Shown piece after piece: positions 44,440 through 56,495 of a DNA stretch of 64,000 nt. Below the pieces are notes generated by a model. It saw only the letters and a list, made by a program, of their open reading frames with translations, did no database searches and had not been told where the DNA came from. Source of the DNA: Mucor racemosus (taxonomy: Eukaryota; Mucoromycota; Mucoromycetes; Mucorales; Mucoraceae); the NCBI GenBank assembly GCA_027405735.1, contig JAPEHQ010000008.1, positions 806,001 to 870,000 on the forward strand, read 5' to 3'. The translations under genes and the position numbers were made by a program. The first letter of the stretch is position 1. Every line of letters starts with the position of its first letter.

Positions 44440-45330
44440 AATATAACTAATGTAAACGATGTGCAAAAATATTATCTATCGATTGAGCTATTGTGGAATC
44501 TTTTAACTGCATTTTCCGTAGAGAAAACGAGATTTTTGTCAAAAAAGTTTCAGATTCAGAATTTAGGATGAGGGTATATAAGGGAAAAATGGAAGCTAGA
44601 AATGAAGGTAACTTTTTGTACACATTTTTAAGAATATCTCCACGAAAAATCAATGTTTTAAAAAAAACTAAATTGGATCCAAGAGATCTCAACGAGCTTG
44701 ATAATATGAATAAAAAAAAACTGCTACTCAATTCAACAGACTTTTTGAAATCTATTATAGAAATGTCAAAAAAAATGAAAAAATAAAAGTGCTCAGAATT
44801 TTTTTATATTAACATATATTATAAAGCACTTTAAAACAAGTAAGTTTTATTATTAAAAAGTGTTAGTATAGCTTAATTATTTCTAGAGATATAAAGCCTC
44901 AAAGTTTTCAATCCTTTAGCAGTGAAATACGCGTAAAAAATCTGAAACATTAGCACTGAAAAATTAATATCACCTGCAAAAAATAGGATATTTTTGGATA
45001 CTTATTTTTGGATTAAAAGTGAACATCTGAGGTACATTGGCATATAATTTTATCTTGATGTTATTTAGTGAAAAAAAAAGTATAGCAGCGATGAAAAGTG
45101 AAACCCAGTTTTCAAGGGAAAAACAGTGGATTTTACGCGTTTTTGAGCCTTTCATGAGATATAAAATGAATTTAGGAATAGCTAACATAATGCGACTAAT
45201 TCATATCTATTTTGTGGTCTCTGGGGTATATCCTAAAAAATGTTTATTATGAGGTTAATTATAGAAAGAAGGCATACTCCAATTTTGAAGATTGAAAACT
45301 ATAAAAATTCAAATTTTGCTCGAACAGACA
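44440..45330 (+). repeat. R3 repeat (long copy)
   Basis: The longest complete R3 copy. Contains a 97-codon frame (44493-44786) with blocks MRVYKGKMEARN, FLYTFLRISPRKIN and DPRDLNEL that recurs in the copy at 63570-63812 with about 14% nucleotide difference by eye, and more distantly in the 82-codon frame of the inverted-repeat arms. Whether it is coding is unresolved. Confidence 0.7.
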
Positions 45331-45484
45331 TCTATATGCAAATTCATTTCACCTTAAGGAGGGTAACGTTTTTGACATATCAGAGCGCGTTAATAGACTT
45401 TGTCAATTGTAGAGTTTAACTTTAATCGAATGATGAAATTTGTGAAGTATTTTTAATTTATCAATTAGAAAAAGAAAGTAATTA
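45331..45484. other. Intergenic sequence between R3 and small MITE
   Basis: Nothing recognised. Confidence 0.3.
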
Positions 45485-45603
45485 ACACTATGAAAACAAA
45501 ATCTCTTAATTGTCCTAATTGTGCCATATTAAGACGAAATTCAGAAAAATAAGACAATTTTCACTGCATAATTAAGAGAAACTAAGAGGTTTCTTCATAG
45601 TGC
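45485..45603. mobile_element. 119-bp MITE-like element
   Basis: Ends ACACTATGAA and TTCATAGTGC are inverted repeats (first base mismatched) with TA on both outer sides. TCTCTTAATT also occurs as an inverted subterminal pair. Size and TA duplication suggest a mariner-derived MITE. Confidence 0.6.
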
Positions 45604-45923
45604 TAATTGGGTATAACTTCTACAATGAACAAAAATATAATGCTATTTTTATTATTAAAAGACTTTTCTAAAAGGAACAAATTCTACAGCAAAGTCTATT
45701 CTGCTATTAATTATACCCCTCCATTTCTTATCTTTATGAAATTTATTATATCGATGTCTAGGTAAGTGGGCTAGTAATATTTCTGCTACAAAGACTAGCT
45801 CTCAACAATGCTAAGGAAATTTCTCCTTTTATTAACAATAACATTTTTAGAGAAGAGAATGTAAGAGGATATTTATGAATATGAAACGTGTGATGAGGCG
45901 AAAAGATCTGCATAATTTTCGAT
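45604..45923. other. 3' flank of DSN1-like gene
   Basis: Intergenic, no recognised feature. Confidence 0.35.
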
Positions 45924-47469
45924 TCATTTAGAAGATCGTTTTACATTAAGCGCTATTGAAAGGCGTATAATATTTTGTACGCTTTCCAATTCGCTTTTCT
46001 TTTTCTCCCGTTCGTCATAGAATACTCCAGCTGTAGAATAATTATCGTATTCACTTGGTATTATTCTTGCTCTCTCTTGAGTTTGCTTTGCCAAATTTAG
46101 TAATCGGTGATCAAGATATCGTTGAGATGATTTAGCAAATTGATTAACAGTGTTCAATATGTGTCGAATTTGAGTAACGCCTGAATAGACTATGTTATAA
46201 TCTTTAATTTGTTTTTCTTTTTCTTCTTTGTAGCAGTATTTGTTGAAAAATAACTGCTGTTGTTCATTAAGATTAAGCAACATCGATTCAACATTTATAT
46301 CCTTATAATTAATAGTGGTGTTTGGAGGAATTGCATCTTTTGCTTCTGCATGAGACTGATATACGTTTTCCGAATATATTTTCCAATCGTCAATTTCATC
46401 TTGAATCCTATAATTTTCATAAATAAGCATACATATACAATCAAATTAAATGTAGAAAGAATTTCAATACAGTTAATATTTTACAATCTATTGGCCTGAC
46501 TAAAGGAATCTAGCTTCTCTGCATTAGATATATTTATTGGATTCTCTTTTTCTTCAGATTGCTCTATTTGGTCGGGTCTGTTATACCAAGAAATGTTGAT
46601 CTCTCCATTTTCCAAATCCTCAATTACTTTTTGTTTTATTTTATTGGCAATGATCCTAGCTCTTTTAGCCAAAGGATTTCCTTGAGTTTCTGGAGCAGTA
46701 TCTTGATTTGCCTCTCTTTTAGCAATCCAAACTAAAAGTTGCTGCGTTTTCTGTAATGGAGTCAAATCATTTGGCACATATTTATAATATTCAGCTGCAT
46801 CAACATGAGAGGAAGGTGCTGGTACTAAAATTATTGAAATTAGTTTGTTTAGTTTATAGATTTTTGATTGCATATGTACCATTCAGAATTTTAAGGGAAC
46901 TAGTATAACTGTAGCCTGATCCTTGAGAGCTGTGAGTTGGTGATTTGTCTGGACGATTATATGATGTATAATTGCTATTAAAAACTGATTCTCTTTGATA
47001 TGTAAAATCAAGCGGAGCAGATGATTCAGGTTGATACTCATACTGATAATGGATTGACGATTGTGAGGAAGGAGTATCAGGTGAGACGAAAGAGATTTCA
47101 GGCGGCTCAGGTGTTGAGGAGAACTGTTTAATTTAATTAAGATACACAAGTTATTAGACTGAAGAAAATTGATCACTTACAATGTGGCGATTAATTGTAT
47201 TAGCTTGTCGATAAGGGAATCCTGAATCAAATCTTGCTATAAATGATCAAAACAATTATTATACAATATATACAATGCAATAATGTTAATAAATGTATAA
47301 TATATCTATTTTTTGGTTAAATTACCAGACGTTGTAAATCCAGAGCTCTGCATATTCACTTGAAACTACAAATAAAAAAGTTCATTATGTTAAATGTATA
47401 TTTGTATATGATACTACCCGCATATACACTTACAGATTTTGTGTGAAATGTAATTCGCTTTTCCGACAT
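45924..47469 (-). CDS. DSN1/Mis13-like kinetochore protein (MIND complex)
   Basis: Six minus-strand exons: 47469-47434, 47365-47326, 47236-47181, 47123-46880, 46824-46485, 46407-45924, giving 399 residues. All junctions keep frame with GT/AG. The first ~130 residues are Ser/Pro/Tyr-rich. The conserved core is LTPLQKTQQLLVWIAKRE followed by a block with LAKRARIIANKIKQKVIEDLENG and ISWYNR; this order (a QLL.W..KR helix, then a helix before W[YF].R) is what I know from Dsn1 proteins. The C-terminal third is helical with a terminal basic tail. Dsn1 joins Mis12, Nnf1 and Nsl1 in linking centromere chromatin to the microtubule-binding Ndc80 complex. The family is divergent, so the call rests on the core only. 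Confidence 0.7.
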
Positions 47470-48317
47470 GATGATTATGTATGTTTTTTTGTGGGGTAAT
47501 TGAAAAAAAAGAAAGGTCTGAATTGAATATATACCTTTTTGAAAAAGCTAGCTTTGAACTCGTTTAAGTCTGTAAGAGTACATCATAGCGGTCAGGTCGA
47601 TTGAAATCGTCCAATTGGGAGTTTCTTCTGGAGGCCATCAATAGAAAATTGATACGCCGAGTGTACCTTTCATACAGCACATTAAAGAATTATTTCATAT
47701 ACGTTGCACCTCTTATCATTAGATATTTTACATTAAATATTAAAGAAATACATAATTAGTGGTTTTGCATTTTTTATTCCAAAAACATTAGCTTGAATAG
47801 GTCGTTTAAACTTGATTTAATGAGTAGACGTGAAATGAGTAGTTTGAAATTTCATATCATTACTATTAAGCTTCTTATAAAAGATTTTTTAGCATAAACA
47901 AAGAATATACATATCAAATTGATTACAGTTACATGAAAATGCTTTGCTAAGTCTAAGAATATTTGAAATTTAATGTAAATTTCCTCATTAAACACGTAAT
48001 CTAGACAAATTTGAATCACATATCTGCGATCGCCGCATGAATCATGCTTGCTTAGAACTACTTTCCAATTGTATTTGGTATTTGAACTTCAAGTTATAGT
48101 TGTTAAAAACTGAAAATAATCCAAGCTTATCACTTAAACAGTAAAATAGAAAGCTGTCATTAGTTTAGTTATTGGAATTTATTATCTTTTGTCGTACAAA
48201 ATGAAATGTTAGGGTAAATAAAGACAGCCAATCATATACAATTGGTAATTTCCTATAAAATAGCTTTTGAAAGGATGCAAATATTTTTCTCCTTCCTCTT
48301 TTCTATCTGTATCTAAT
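47470..48317. promoter_or_regulatory. Divergent region between DSN1-like and uL1 genes
   Basis: 848 bp between divergent start codons. The 60 bp before the uL1 start are pyrimidine-rich (CTCCTTCCTCTTTTCTATC), as usual for fungal ribosomal protein genes. No specific factor site is claimed. Confidence 0.45.
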
Positions 48318-49153
48318 ATGAGGTAAGGTTCAAACATCCATCCATCTACCCTATGCATTCATCCATCCATATGGTTCTTTCATACATATATAATCCAATG
48401 GTTTTATGAAATCACTTGGATCTTTACATATGTCCATCCATTCTCTTTCCCCTGTGATTACATTAGTATGAAACACGCTTATCTGACTTTTTATTTTATC
48501 CTTGTAGCAAAGTTAGCGCTTCTGCCGTCAGAGACATTGTTGTCCAGATTCAAAATGCTTCCAAGGAGAAGCAACGTAAGTTCACTGAAACCGTTGAACT
48601 CCAAATCGGTTTGAAGAACTACGATCCCCAACGTGATAAGCGTTTCTCTGGTACCATCAAGCTCCCCAACATTGCTCGTCCCAACATGTCCGTCTGTATC
48701 CTCGGTGATGCTTTCCATTGTGATCAAGCCAAGGGTGCCGGTATGGAATTCCAATCCGTTGATGATCTTAAGAAGCTTAACAAGAACAAGAAGCTCATCA
48801 AGAAGCTCGCCAAGAAGTACGATGCTTTCCTTGCCTCCGAGGCTTTGATTAAGCAAATTCCTCGTCTCTTGGGTCCTGGTCTCCACAAGGTCGGTAAGTT
48901 CCCTACTCCCGTCTCTCACAACGATTCCTTGACCGATAAGGCCAACGAGCTCCGTGCCACCATCAAGTTCCAATTGAAGAAGGTTCTCTGTCTCGGTGTT
49001 GCTGTCGGTCATGTTGCCATGACTGAAGATCAATTGATCTCCAACATCATGTTGTCCGTCAACTTCCTCGTTTCTTTGTTGAAGAAGCACTGGCAAAACG
49101 TCAAGTCTTTGTACTTGAAGTCTTCCATGGGTAAGCCTTACCGTCTCTTCTAA
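48318..49153 (+). CDS. RPL1: 60S ribosomal protein L10a (uL1)
   Basis: Large-subunit protein of the L1 stalk, which guides deacylated tRNA out of the E site. Two exons, 48318-48322 and 48508-49153, giving 216 residues; the family is typically 217. Exon 1 holds only ATG AG, a start-codon-proximal intron arrangement common in fungal ribosomal protein genes, and the 185-nt intron is the longest here. Conserved blocks: [29 protein letters not shown] and the C-terminal [14 protein letters not shown]. Codon use is strongly biased to C/T- and G-ending codons (AAG, GTC, CTC), unlike the AT-rich neighbours, as expected for a highly expressed gene. Confidence 0.96.
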
Positions 49154-49479
49154 GGCTAAACATTTTTTAAAAGGATATATATGTCAATTTTTATGCGTGA
49201 ACAAACTTATTTTCTGACGGTGAACCAAGGTTTTGGACACAGGTGCCAATATCATTTGGGAGCTCATAATTTTTTTTTTGTATATATTTTATATACAACA
49301 TATATTTTCTACAATAAAAAAGTGTTTAAAATATTCAAATTTGTGCATTATTCATGTAAAGAGCAATAAGATGAGAGGGTTGGGTTATATACTATACTCA
49401 TGGATTGTTTTCGGCTCGCAATGGTGCGGCAACCTTTTTGGATTTCCACACTGAAAAATATGGATAGTCATAACATTAT
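49154..49479. other. 3' flank of uL1 gene
   Basis: Frames of 62 and 73 codons overlap in two phases and are not supported. No other feature. Confidence 0.35.
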
Positions 49480-50345
49480 TCAAAAGTCATGAATTCTGCC
49501 AACATAGTTTCATGAAAGACTTCTTTAGTGTATATGATAGAGCTAGCTAAATTGAATATATAAGCTTTTTATTTAATGGGGAATATGAACTTTTCATAGA
49601 AACCTTTATAAATAAAATGCTACTGAGTTTCAAATACAAAATGCTCAAAATGCAAACAAATCGATCAAAATTTTTGAATCCTCAAATACTCAACAAATTA
49701 CATTTAAAGTTGAGTTGACGTACTTAATATTTTATGTACAACTTTGCAATTTGCATCGAATGGCGTAAGTTTCAAGAGGATTTTTCTCATAAAATCCATA
49801 ACAAAATTCAAGTAAAATTTTAAAGGTTTTTCGGCATTTTCTTTTGGATTTTGTAAGAATTTGAAAAACAAAACCTTTTGAGATGATGCTTCGCAAAATT
49901 ATCTATAGATCGAGGTATTGCATGCATCTATAACTGCATTTTTCATAGAGAAATCTGAAATTATGTATGATTTTTTCGGGATCCGAGAAAAAAAGAACCT
50001 ATGGATGCTCACGAAAAATTGCCTGGATGAAACCATCACCAACTTTTTACGCATTTTTTCTTGTTTCTCCATCAAAAATTGGGATATTTCAGAAAACTCA
50101 ATTGCTATCGATAGATATAATTTAGCACTATAATGTGAGCACAAAAAATGCGATAATCAATATACTCAATCTTTCGAAAATTGCGTTAAAATAGTGCAAA
50201 AAGCCCAAAATATAAAGACGCGAAAAAAAAATTGACGCTTAAATGTGATCAAGGCCACTTTAAAAGAAGTAGATTCCACCAAAAATTGATCCTATATTTT
50301 CATTTTTCGCAGAGATATATTGCACTAAAGTTTTGTCTTTTATAG
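49480..50345 (+). repeat. Degenerate R3 copy
   Basis: Order of blocks matches R3 (ATTATCTATAGATCGAG, CTGCATTTTTCATAGAGAAA, TTACGCATTTTTTC), but most positions are changed. The oldest copy in the window by divergence. Confidence 0.5.
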
Positions 50346-50856
50346 GGGAGGGAAAGTACATTCAAATATTTAAAGAGTTTATTATACATAATAAAGTATG
50401 ATAAATAAGAGTAACAAGAAACTTATATACCTGTAGCATCTTGGGTACGTCTGCATATTTTTTATTTTGTAGTTACTCATAAAACAAAAGTGTTAGCAGC
50501 AATCACAAATGGACCCTTGCTGAACTTAAAAATACTGTAAAATCAAGCTTGTAAAAGCATTTCTATTATGCATTTCACACATTGAATGCAGTCAATCAAA
50601 ATAAATAAAAATACCAAAATGAGTGTGGATACTAACACATTTTAATGTAGCATCTACCTTTCGATTTTTTTTACTTGTGTGTGTAAGTAAAAAGTCTTCA
50701 AAAGCAGAGGTAAATCAAAAACAATGCTATAATTATTTTTACTGATAGTGACTGTATTGCAAGATGCAACATTTGAACCTTGGTGCGATACCTGTAAATA
50801 AATACATTTAGTAACCCAGTACTTTTTGTTTATTTCATTTCTACTGCGAATTAAGT
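50346..50856. promoter_or_regulatory. Upstream region of MGM1-like gene
   Basis: 511 bp with no gene, AT-rich, ending in a TTTTTGTTTATTTCATTTCTACT pyrimidine-rich stretch just before the start codon. Confidence 0.35.
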
Positions 50857-51503
50857 ATGCTTTCTAGTATTATTCGATCAAGTAAGAATATAATACACCC
50901 AAGAGCGACAATAGCTCGACCTAGAGTTGCATTTCATCATCTACGCGATATATCAGTTCGCAATCCCCCGCCTTCTTTGTTATTTCATTCAGCTCGAGCT
51001 CGTACATATCATGCTACAGCCCCTTTAGCCTTACAACCTCAAGTTAGAGCTATCAGTTTGTGGTCGATCCCAAAGCTAGCTTTGAGAACTGTTCGTATAC
51101 CTTTTATCGTTGCAGGAACAACTATTACAACTGCAAGTATCGCTTCTAATAAGCTTCAAGGTAAATTTCTAATTATTGACATCATCATTGCATAGATAGT
51201 ATTTGAATTAACATGTAATACTCATATAGATATGGCAAATAAAAGTAAAGGATTTGTTCAGGGCAGCCTTGATTCGGTAGAATCATTCTTTCAAAAGGCT
51301 CAAGCTTCAGTTGAAGGCTTAAATTTATCGATTCCAGAAATGAATTTACGACTACCTCAATCTATTCGAAATCTACTCTTGACAAAATCAAGTAAAATCG
51401 AAGAATCAAAAACTGTGAATCAAAAATCAAGAAAAGCAGATAACAATCAACAATCTGGAGGAGGTGGAGATGGAGGAAGTAACGGGAATGGAGGAGATTC
51501 TGC

Positions 51504-51535
<32 letters not shown>

Positions 51536-53586
51536 GATTTACATTATATTCAAATGATGATGAGGACGAAGAAGAAGAAGAGGAGGAGGATGAAGCTGTT
51601 GAAAAAAGCAGAAATAAAAAGAAAAAGAAGAACGATTATGGGATCAGTGCACAAGACGAACAATTGATGATGCTCACAAAGAAATTGATCGAGATTCGTA
51701 GCATACTAATGTCCATTGATCATAATGAAACCTTAAAATTGCCTAGCATAGTTGTCATTGGATCTCAAAGTTCTGGTAAAAGCTCTGTGCTCGAAGCTAT
51801 TGTTGGCCATGAATTTCTTCCAAAGTAAGTTTTTTATATGAAGGATTTTTTTTTTCATAAATTGTTTCTAAAAAAAAGTTTTATATATAAAAAAAAAAGG
51901 GGAAGCAATATGGTTACTAGAAGGCCCATTGAATTGACATTGATTCATACACCCAATCAAGAAGAAGAATATGGTGAATTTCCTGATCTTGGCTTAGGAA
52001 AAATCTTTGATTTCAAAAAGATTCAAAAGACATTAGTTGATTTGAATTTAGCTGTTTCCGAAACTGAATGTGTATCTGACAAACCCATTGAACTTCGAAT
52101 CTATTCACCTAATGTTCCAGACCTTACATTGATTGATTTACCCGGTTATATTCAAATTTCAAATAGAAATCAACCAGAGACATTGAAAAACAAGATTGAA
52201 GATTTATGTGAAAAATACATTCGCGGACCCAATATTATTTTAGCTGTTTGTAGTGCCAATGTTGATTTGGCAAACTCCCCTGCTCTGAAAGCTAGTAGAA
52301 AATGGGACCCTCTTGGACTTCGTACAATTGGTGTCATTACAAAGATGGACCTTGTACCACCTCAAGTTGGTGCCGCCATTCTTCGGAATACTGATTACCC
52401 ACTTCATTTAGGTTATATTGGGGTTGTTTGTAAAGCGCCTGAAAATATGACAGATGGAAATATGACTAGAGCTTTGATCAAGAGCGAAGAATCCTTTTTT
52501 AGATCACATCTCATTTTCAATCAAAGAGATATCCAAGTAGGCACTTCAACATTGCGACACAAATTAATGAATGTATTGGAGCAAAGTATGGGGAAATCGC
52601 TTTACAGTATTGTAGATGCAGTGCAACGTGAATTAGAAGAAGCTAGATATCAGTTTAAAGTCCAATACAATGATAGAAGAGTTACAGCTGAATCGTATGT
52701 TGCAGAAACAATGGATTGTTTAAAACATGATTTTAAGGATTTTGCGAATAACTTTGGTAAGCCTCAAGTACGACATGAAGTACGCACTATGCTGGAACAG
52801 AGAGTACTTGATATCTGTGCAGAGCAATATTGGTGTGACCCCAAAATTGCGGAATTACCCAAAGCTTCATTAGAGGATATTTATTGGCTGTACAAGGTTG
52901 ATTTCGCATCAGCCGCCTTGACCAAGAGTGGAATTGGTAGATCTACAACTCAACTAGTAGTTGATGTTTTGATGAATAATATGGAAAGATTAGCCAATGC
53001 AGAATCATTTAGCTGCCATCCTGAAACTAGAAAGCAAATTATGAAGTTTACAAGTGAAATTTTGAGAACAAAGTTCTTGGCCACCAGTGATCAAGTAGAA
53101 AATACAATCAAGCCTTACAAATTTGAAGTGGAAGTTACTGATAGTGAATGGAATGATGGAGTTAAGCGTTCCATCAATTTACTTGAAAAAGAACTTGAAA
53201 TGTGTGATGAAATGGCAAATTCAATCAAGAACTCTGTGGGCAAGAAAAAGCTTAAAAGTGCCATCAATTATGTTCTTGATTCAGAAAAAGAAGAGAGTCG
53301 CCGTCAAGAAAGAACTGAAGCTCGCATTGAACAAGATGATGAAGAAGAGGAAGAAGTTGTTAAATCATTTTACAACCCTAAATTATTAGAAAAAGCCAAA
53401 GATGCTATTTATTTGCGAGATAGAACCATGATTCTCAAGTATAGAATTGCAGCATTAAAGAGTCGCCAATGCAAATCATCTGAAAACAAGCAATACTGTC
53501 CAGAAGCATTTTTAAATGTAATTGCTGAAAAGTTGACCTATACCGTAAGTAGTAAAAATATACATTTACGACGTTTAAAGTAACCT

Positions 53587-53621
<35 letters not shown>

Positions 53622-53900
53622 GCATGGTTCTAGGCTGTTATGTTTATTCAAGTTGAGTTATTAAATGAGTTCTTCTTTCAATTTCCTCGTGAAGTTGATA
53701 ATAGACTGGTTTATGAGATGGATCGCCGTCAAATCCAACAATTTGCACGAGAGAATCCTCCTATTCAGAAACATCTTGAACTTCAAGAACGTAAAATGAA
53801 ATTGGAAGAAGTGATGGATAAATTGAATTATCTTGTAAAGCGACAAGCAGATAGACAATCTTCGAGTAATAATACAAAACCCAGCAAAAATTCTTATTAA
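50857..53900 (+). CDS. MGM1: Mitochondrial dynamin-like GTPase Mgm1/OPA1
   Basis: Inner-membrane fusion and cristae-shaping GTPase. Four exons: 50857-51160, 51230-51824, 51900-53544, 53634-53900, giving 936 residues. The N-terminus is rich in Arg/Ser/His with few acidic residues (mitochondrial targeting), followed by a hydrophobic segment at about residues 80-97 ([16 protein letters not shown]). A Gly-rich linker and an Ala-rich stretch (about 203-215, coded by GCT repeats) lead to a long Glu/Asp run; the Ala-rich segment lies where Mgm1 is cut by rhomboid protease. GTPase motifs: G1 GSQSSGKSS (279-287, with Lys285), G3 DLPG (379-382), G4 TKMD (447-450). The C-terminal exon carries the GTPase effector-type helix. 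The last intron contains a 32-base T run. Confidence 0.94.
53589..53620 (+). repeat. T32 homopolymer in the last MGM1 intron
   Basis: 32 consecutive T residues immediately before GGCATGGTTCTAG, the acceptor of the last intron. It may act as the polypyrimidine tract; length is likely unstable between isolates and hard to sequence exactly. Confidence 0.85.
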
Positions 53901-54018
53901 TCATGTTGTACCAAAGATTTCTTTTAACCTACAGCAAATAAATAAAATACCCTTTTCTTATTTTTAAACTTTATAACCTTTCATATACAAAAATCCCTTC
54001 TTCTTTCTTTTTCTTGCC

Positions 54019-54043
54019 TTTTTTTTTTTTTTTTTTTTTTTTT
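54019..54043 (+). promoter_or_regulatory. T25 tract directly upstream of the bHLH gene
   Basis: 25 T residues 13 bp before the start codon in the short 155-bp gap after MGM1. Long T runs exclude nucleosomes and are common fungal promoter elements; here it may lie in the 5' UTR or be part of a 5'-UTR intron. Confidence 0.5.
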
Positions 54044-54055
54044 CAAGTCTTTATC

Positions 54056-55466
54056 ATGGATCCCACAGGAAATAATATTGCAGAGGGACAACAACATCAA
54101 CAAGATTTATTAAACCAGTTACAATACGATTTATTAACATTTGATGGTTTGCAGTTTCTATCAAATGATTACAGCAGTAACGGATCAAATGTAGTAAATG
54201 ATGATATCTCATTTTTACCACAAAATGCCTTATCAACACCTCTACCAACTCCAAATTATTGCACTCCCTTGATACATCCCCATGCCGAAGAATTGGAGGT
54301 AAGAAAAGTATAAAAAAAAATTGTAAATTTTACCACTTTTCTGTAATCTCTGGAGTTCTGGTGGACTAAATATGGTGATTTTTGCAGTTTTTTCTTTCTT
54401 GATTTGTATAATTACACTGTATATTTACAATACTTTTGGATAGGAGTTCTTAACGCCTCTTGTATCGCCCGCTATTACACCAAGCTATAATGATATCTAT
54501 CAGTTTTTAGATCCGCCCAACGAACAATATTTTACGCCTCTCAGTTCGCCTGCATTACTGCCAAATGTTGATTTACCAAACACAAATATACCTTCTAGCC
54601 CTGCTAATTCATTGCAAGATTCAGCAGTACTTGCTCAGCAACTAGCTCAAATCGAAGCAAAGCAATTAAAGCTAAGAGAACAAATGAAATTATCACCAGT
54701 AGTATCTCCTACTTACCGAAAGAGCCCTTTAGCCATGTTCTCTAATAGGCCTCAAGCACCGCCATCTCCCTTGCCTTTCAGCAACAACAGCAAAAAAAGA
54801 CCAAGTTTAAGACAAAAAATTGCATTAGCAAGCCCTCAGCTTCATTCATCTCAAAATCATCATATAAATCTTCCAACAACACCTGCCACTCCTGGGTCGC
54901 TGATGAAAATGAGTCATCATCTAAGTCAAATGCCTTTGTCGTCTCCCACTCAAGAAAGGGAATTAGTTGATATAATGCCTTCATTACCACCTTCTGCTGT
55001 TGAATCACCATCTACATTTAAGAAAAAAAAGCTAGCTCCTTCTTCTTCACCCATTACAACATCTTCACCAAGATCTCTTAAACCATTAATATCACCGTTC
55101 TTGCAACCGGATCTTCGAAACAGCAACTTGATCAATCAAATTCAAACTCCAGGAATAGAAAACAGAAGATCAGCGCACAAAGTGGCCGAGCAAAGGAGAA
55201 GAGATACATTAAAACAGAGCTTTGATTCGTTAAGAAAAGAAATTATAGATGTCTTGGTAAAAGATTCTGATAAAAAAAATGAAGAAACCGTCAGAGAAGA
55301 AAAAGAAAAAGAAGTTAAACTGATGAGTAAAGTTTTATTATTACAACATTCGTATGAATATATTGTTCGACTAAAGACAGATTCACGCCTTAAAGACGAT
55401 AAAATATCAAACATGCAAGAAGAAATTGATAGGTTAAAAGAATTGAATCAAAAAACAAAAGAATAA
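54056..55466 (+). CDS. bHLH transcription factor
   Basis: Two exons, 54056-54298 and 54444-55466, giving 421 residues. The first ~310 residues are low complexity (Gln, Asn, Ser, Pro) with many SP/TP dipeptides, suggesting phospho-regulation. The basic helix-loop-helix lies at about 320-385: SAHKVAEQRRRDTLKQSF has the His/Glu/Arg contact residues of E-box (CACGTG-type) binders, then a Lys/Glu-rich loop longer than usual (KDSDKKNEETVREEKEKE), then helix 2 (LLLQHSYEYIVRL). A helical extension to the end could be a leucine-zipper-like coiled coil. Target genes cannot be inferred. It converges on the CK2 beta gene with 69 bp between stop codons. Confidence 0.88.
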
Positions 55467-55535
55467 AACATGCGTATTTTCAAATCAATAAAAAAAAAAA
55501 AAAAAGTAAAAAAAGAAAAAAAGAAAAAGAAAGAT
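55467..55535. terminator. A-rich convergent 3' region of bHLH and CK2 beta genes
   Basis: Very A-rich on the plus strand (55489-55530). It serves as the shared 3' end of two convergent genes, so their transcripts probably overlap. Confidence 0.45.
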
Positions 55536-56495
55536 TTAAGCAAGCATATCATCATTTTCATCCCTATCCTCGTCTCCTGCAACTGGCTTATCTTTTACCA
55601 TTCTTAACCATTGCATACGAGGGCCAACAGCAGATAATCCACTGATACGAAAACCAAATAATCTTGCTACATATATATTAGGTTCAACAATTTTGACACT
55701 TTCAGGAAACGCTTGGAAAAATAGATGAGGAAATGTTGTACCAAAATGTGAGCCTATAAAAATCATTTAACATTTAATTTTTTCATATTTATCAATGACT
55801 ATATATTACCATCAATGTTTTGATGTTTTGGGTTAGGTGGTATATATATATCTTTACAATTCGGGCAGAAAAGACGTACTGAACTTTGTTTTGGTGTATC
55901 ATGCTCGCCACAAGGCAATAAATGACAATCATTGCAATAAACTCTTGGGCATTTCCCGAAATCTCCTGATTCATATTTTTCATACTAGAGTAAAATTTAA
56001 TCTTCAATTACAACCACATTCTTTTAATTTATTTACCATTTGAAGCATGCCCATTTTTGTTAAAATAAATCGCTGGTGAATGAGCCCATATAAAAGTTCT
56101 GCTGCAGGTTCCAACAAACTCAGGTCGGGAACACGATTATACATGGCATCATCTGGTTCCAAATCAAGAATAACTTCGAGTGTCTCTTTATATAAAGGAA
56201 TGTGCTGATTCAGTCCAATAAGATTGAAAGGATCTTCGATGAATTTCTCTTCAACTTCTGTATAATAACGATGCTTCTTACTCGAGCAAAACCAACTAAT
56301 CCACTATTAAATTGATCAATACTTGTTTAATTTACATCAAGCTATTGTATTTACCGACAATGCTGTTCGCTCATCTGTGTCCATAGGAGTTAACTGGCCG
56401 TCTTCTATGAAAATTTCATGTTTAGCCTTCTCGTAGATGTTTCATCTATTACCTTGGAAAAAGAAATACTTACGGGGATCACTATATTGGTCCAT
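55536..56495 (-). CDS. CKB1: Casein kinase 2 regulatory (beta) subunit
   Basis: Dimeric scaffold of the CK2 holoenzyme. Five minus-strand exons: 56495-56474, 56404-56355, 56303-56037, 55984-55810, 55753-55536, giving 243 residues. Exon 1 is 22 nt. Family features in order: ISWFCSSKKHRYYTEVEEKFI, the acidic loop DLEPDDA, EPAAELLYGLIHQRFILT, the zinc ribbon with Cys125, Cys130, Cys153 and Cys156 (CPRVYC...FCPNC) that forms the dimer interface, then FGTTFPHLFF and the LFGFRIS block. The tail is acidic. The N-terminus (MDQYSDPQDGQL) lacks the usual SSSEE autophosphorylation run. The gene symbol follows yeast usage; whether it is the CKB1 or CKB2 orthologue is not resolved. Confidence 0.94.
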
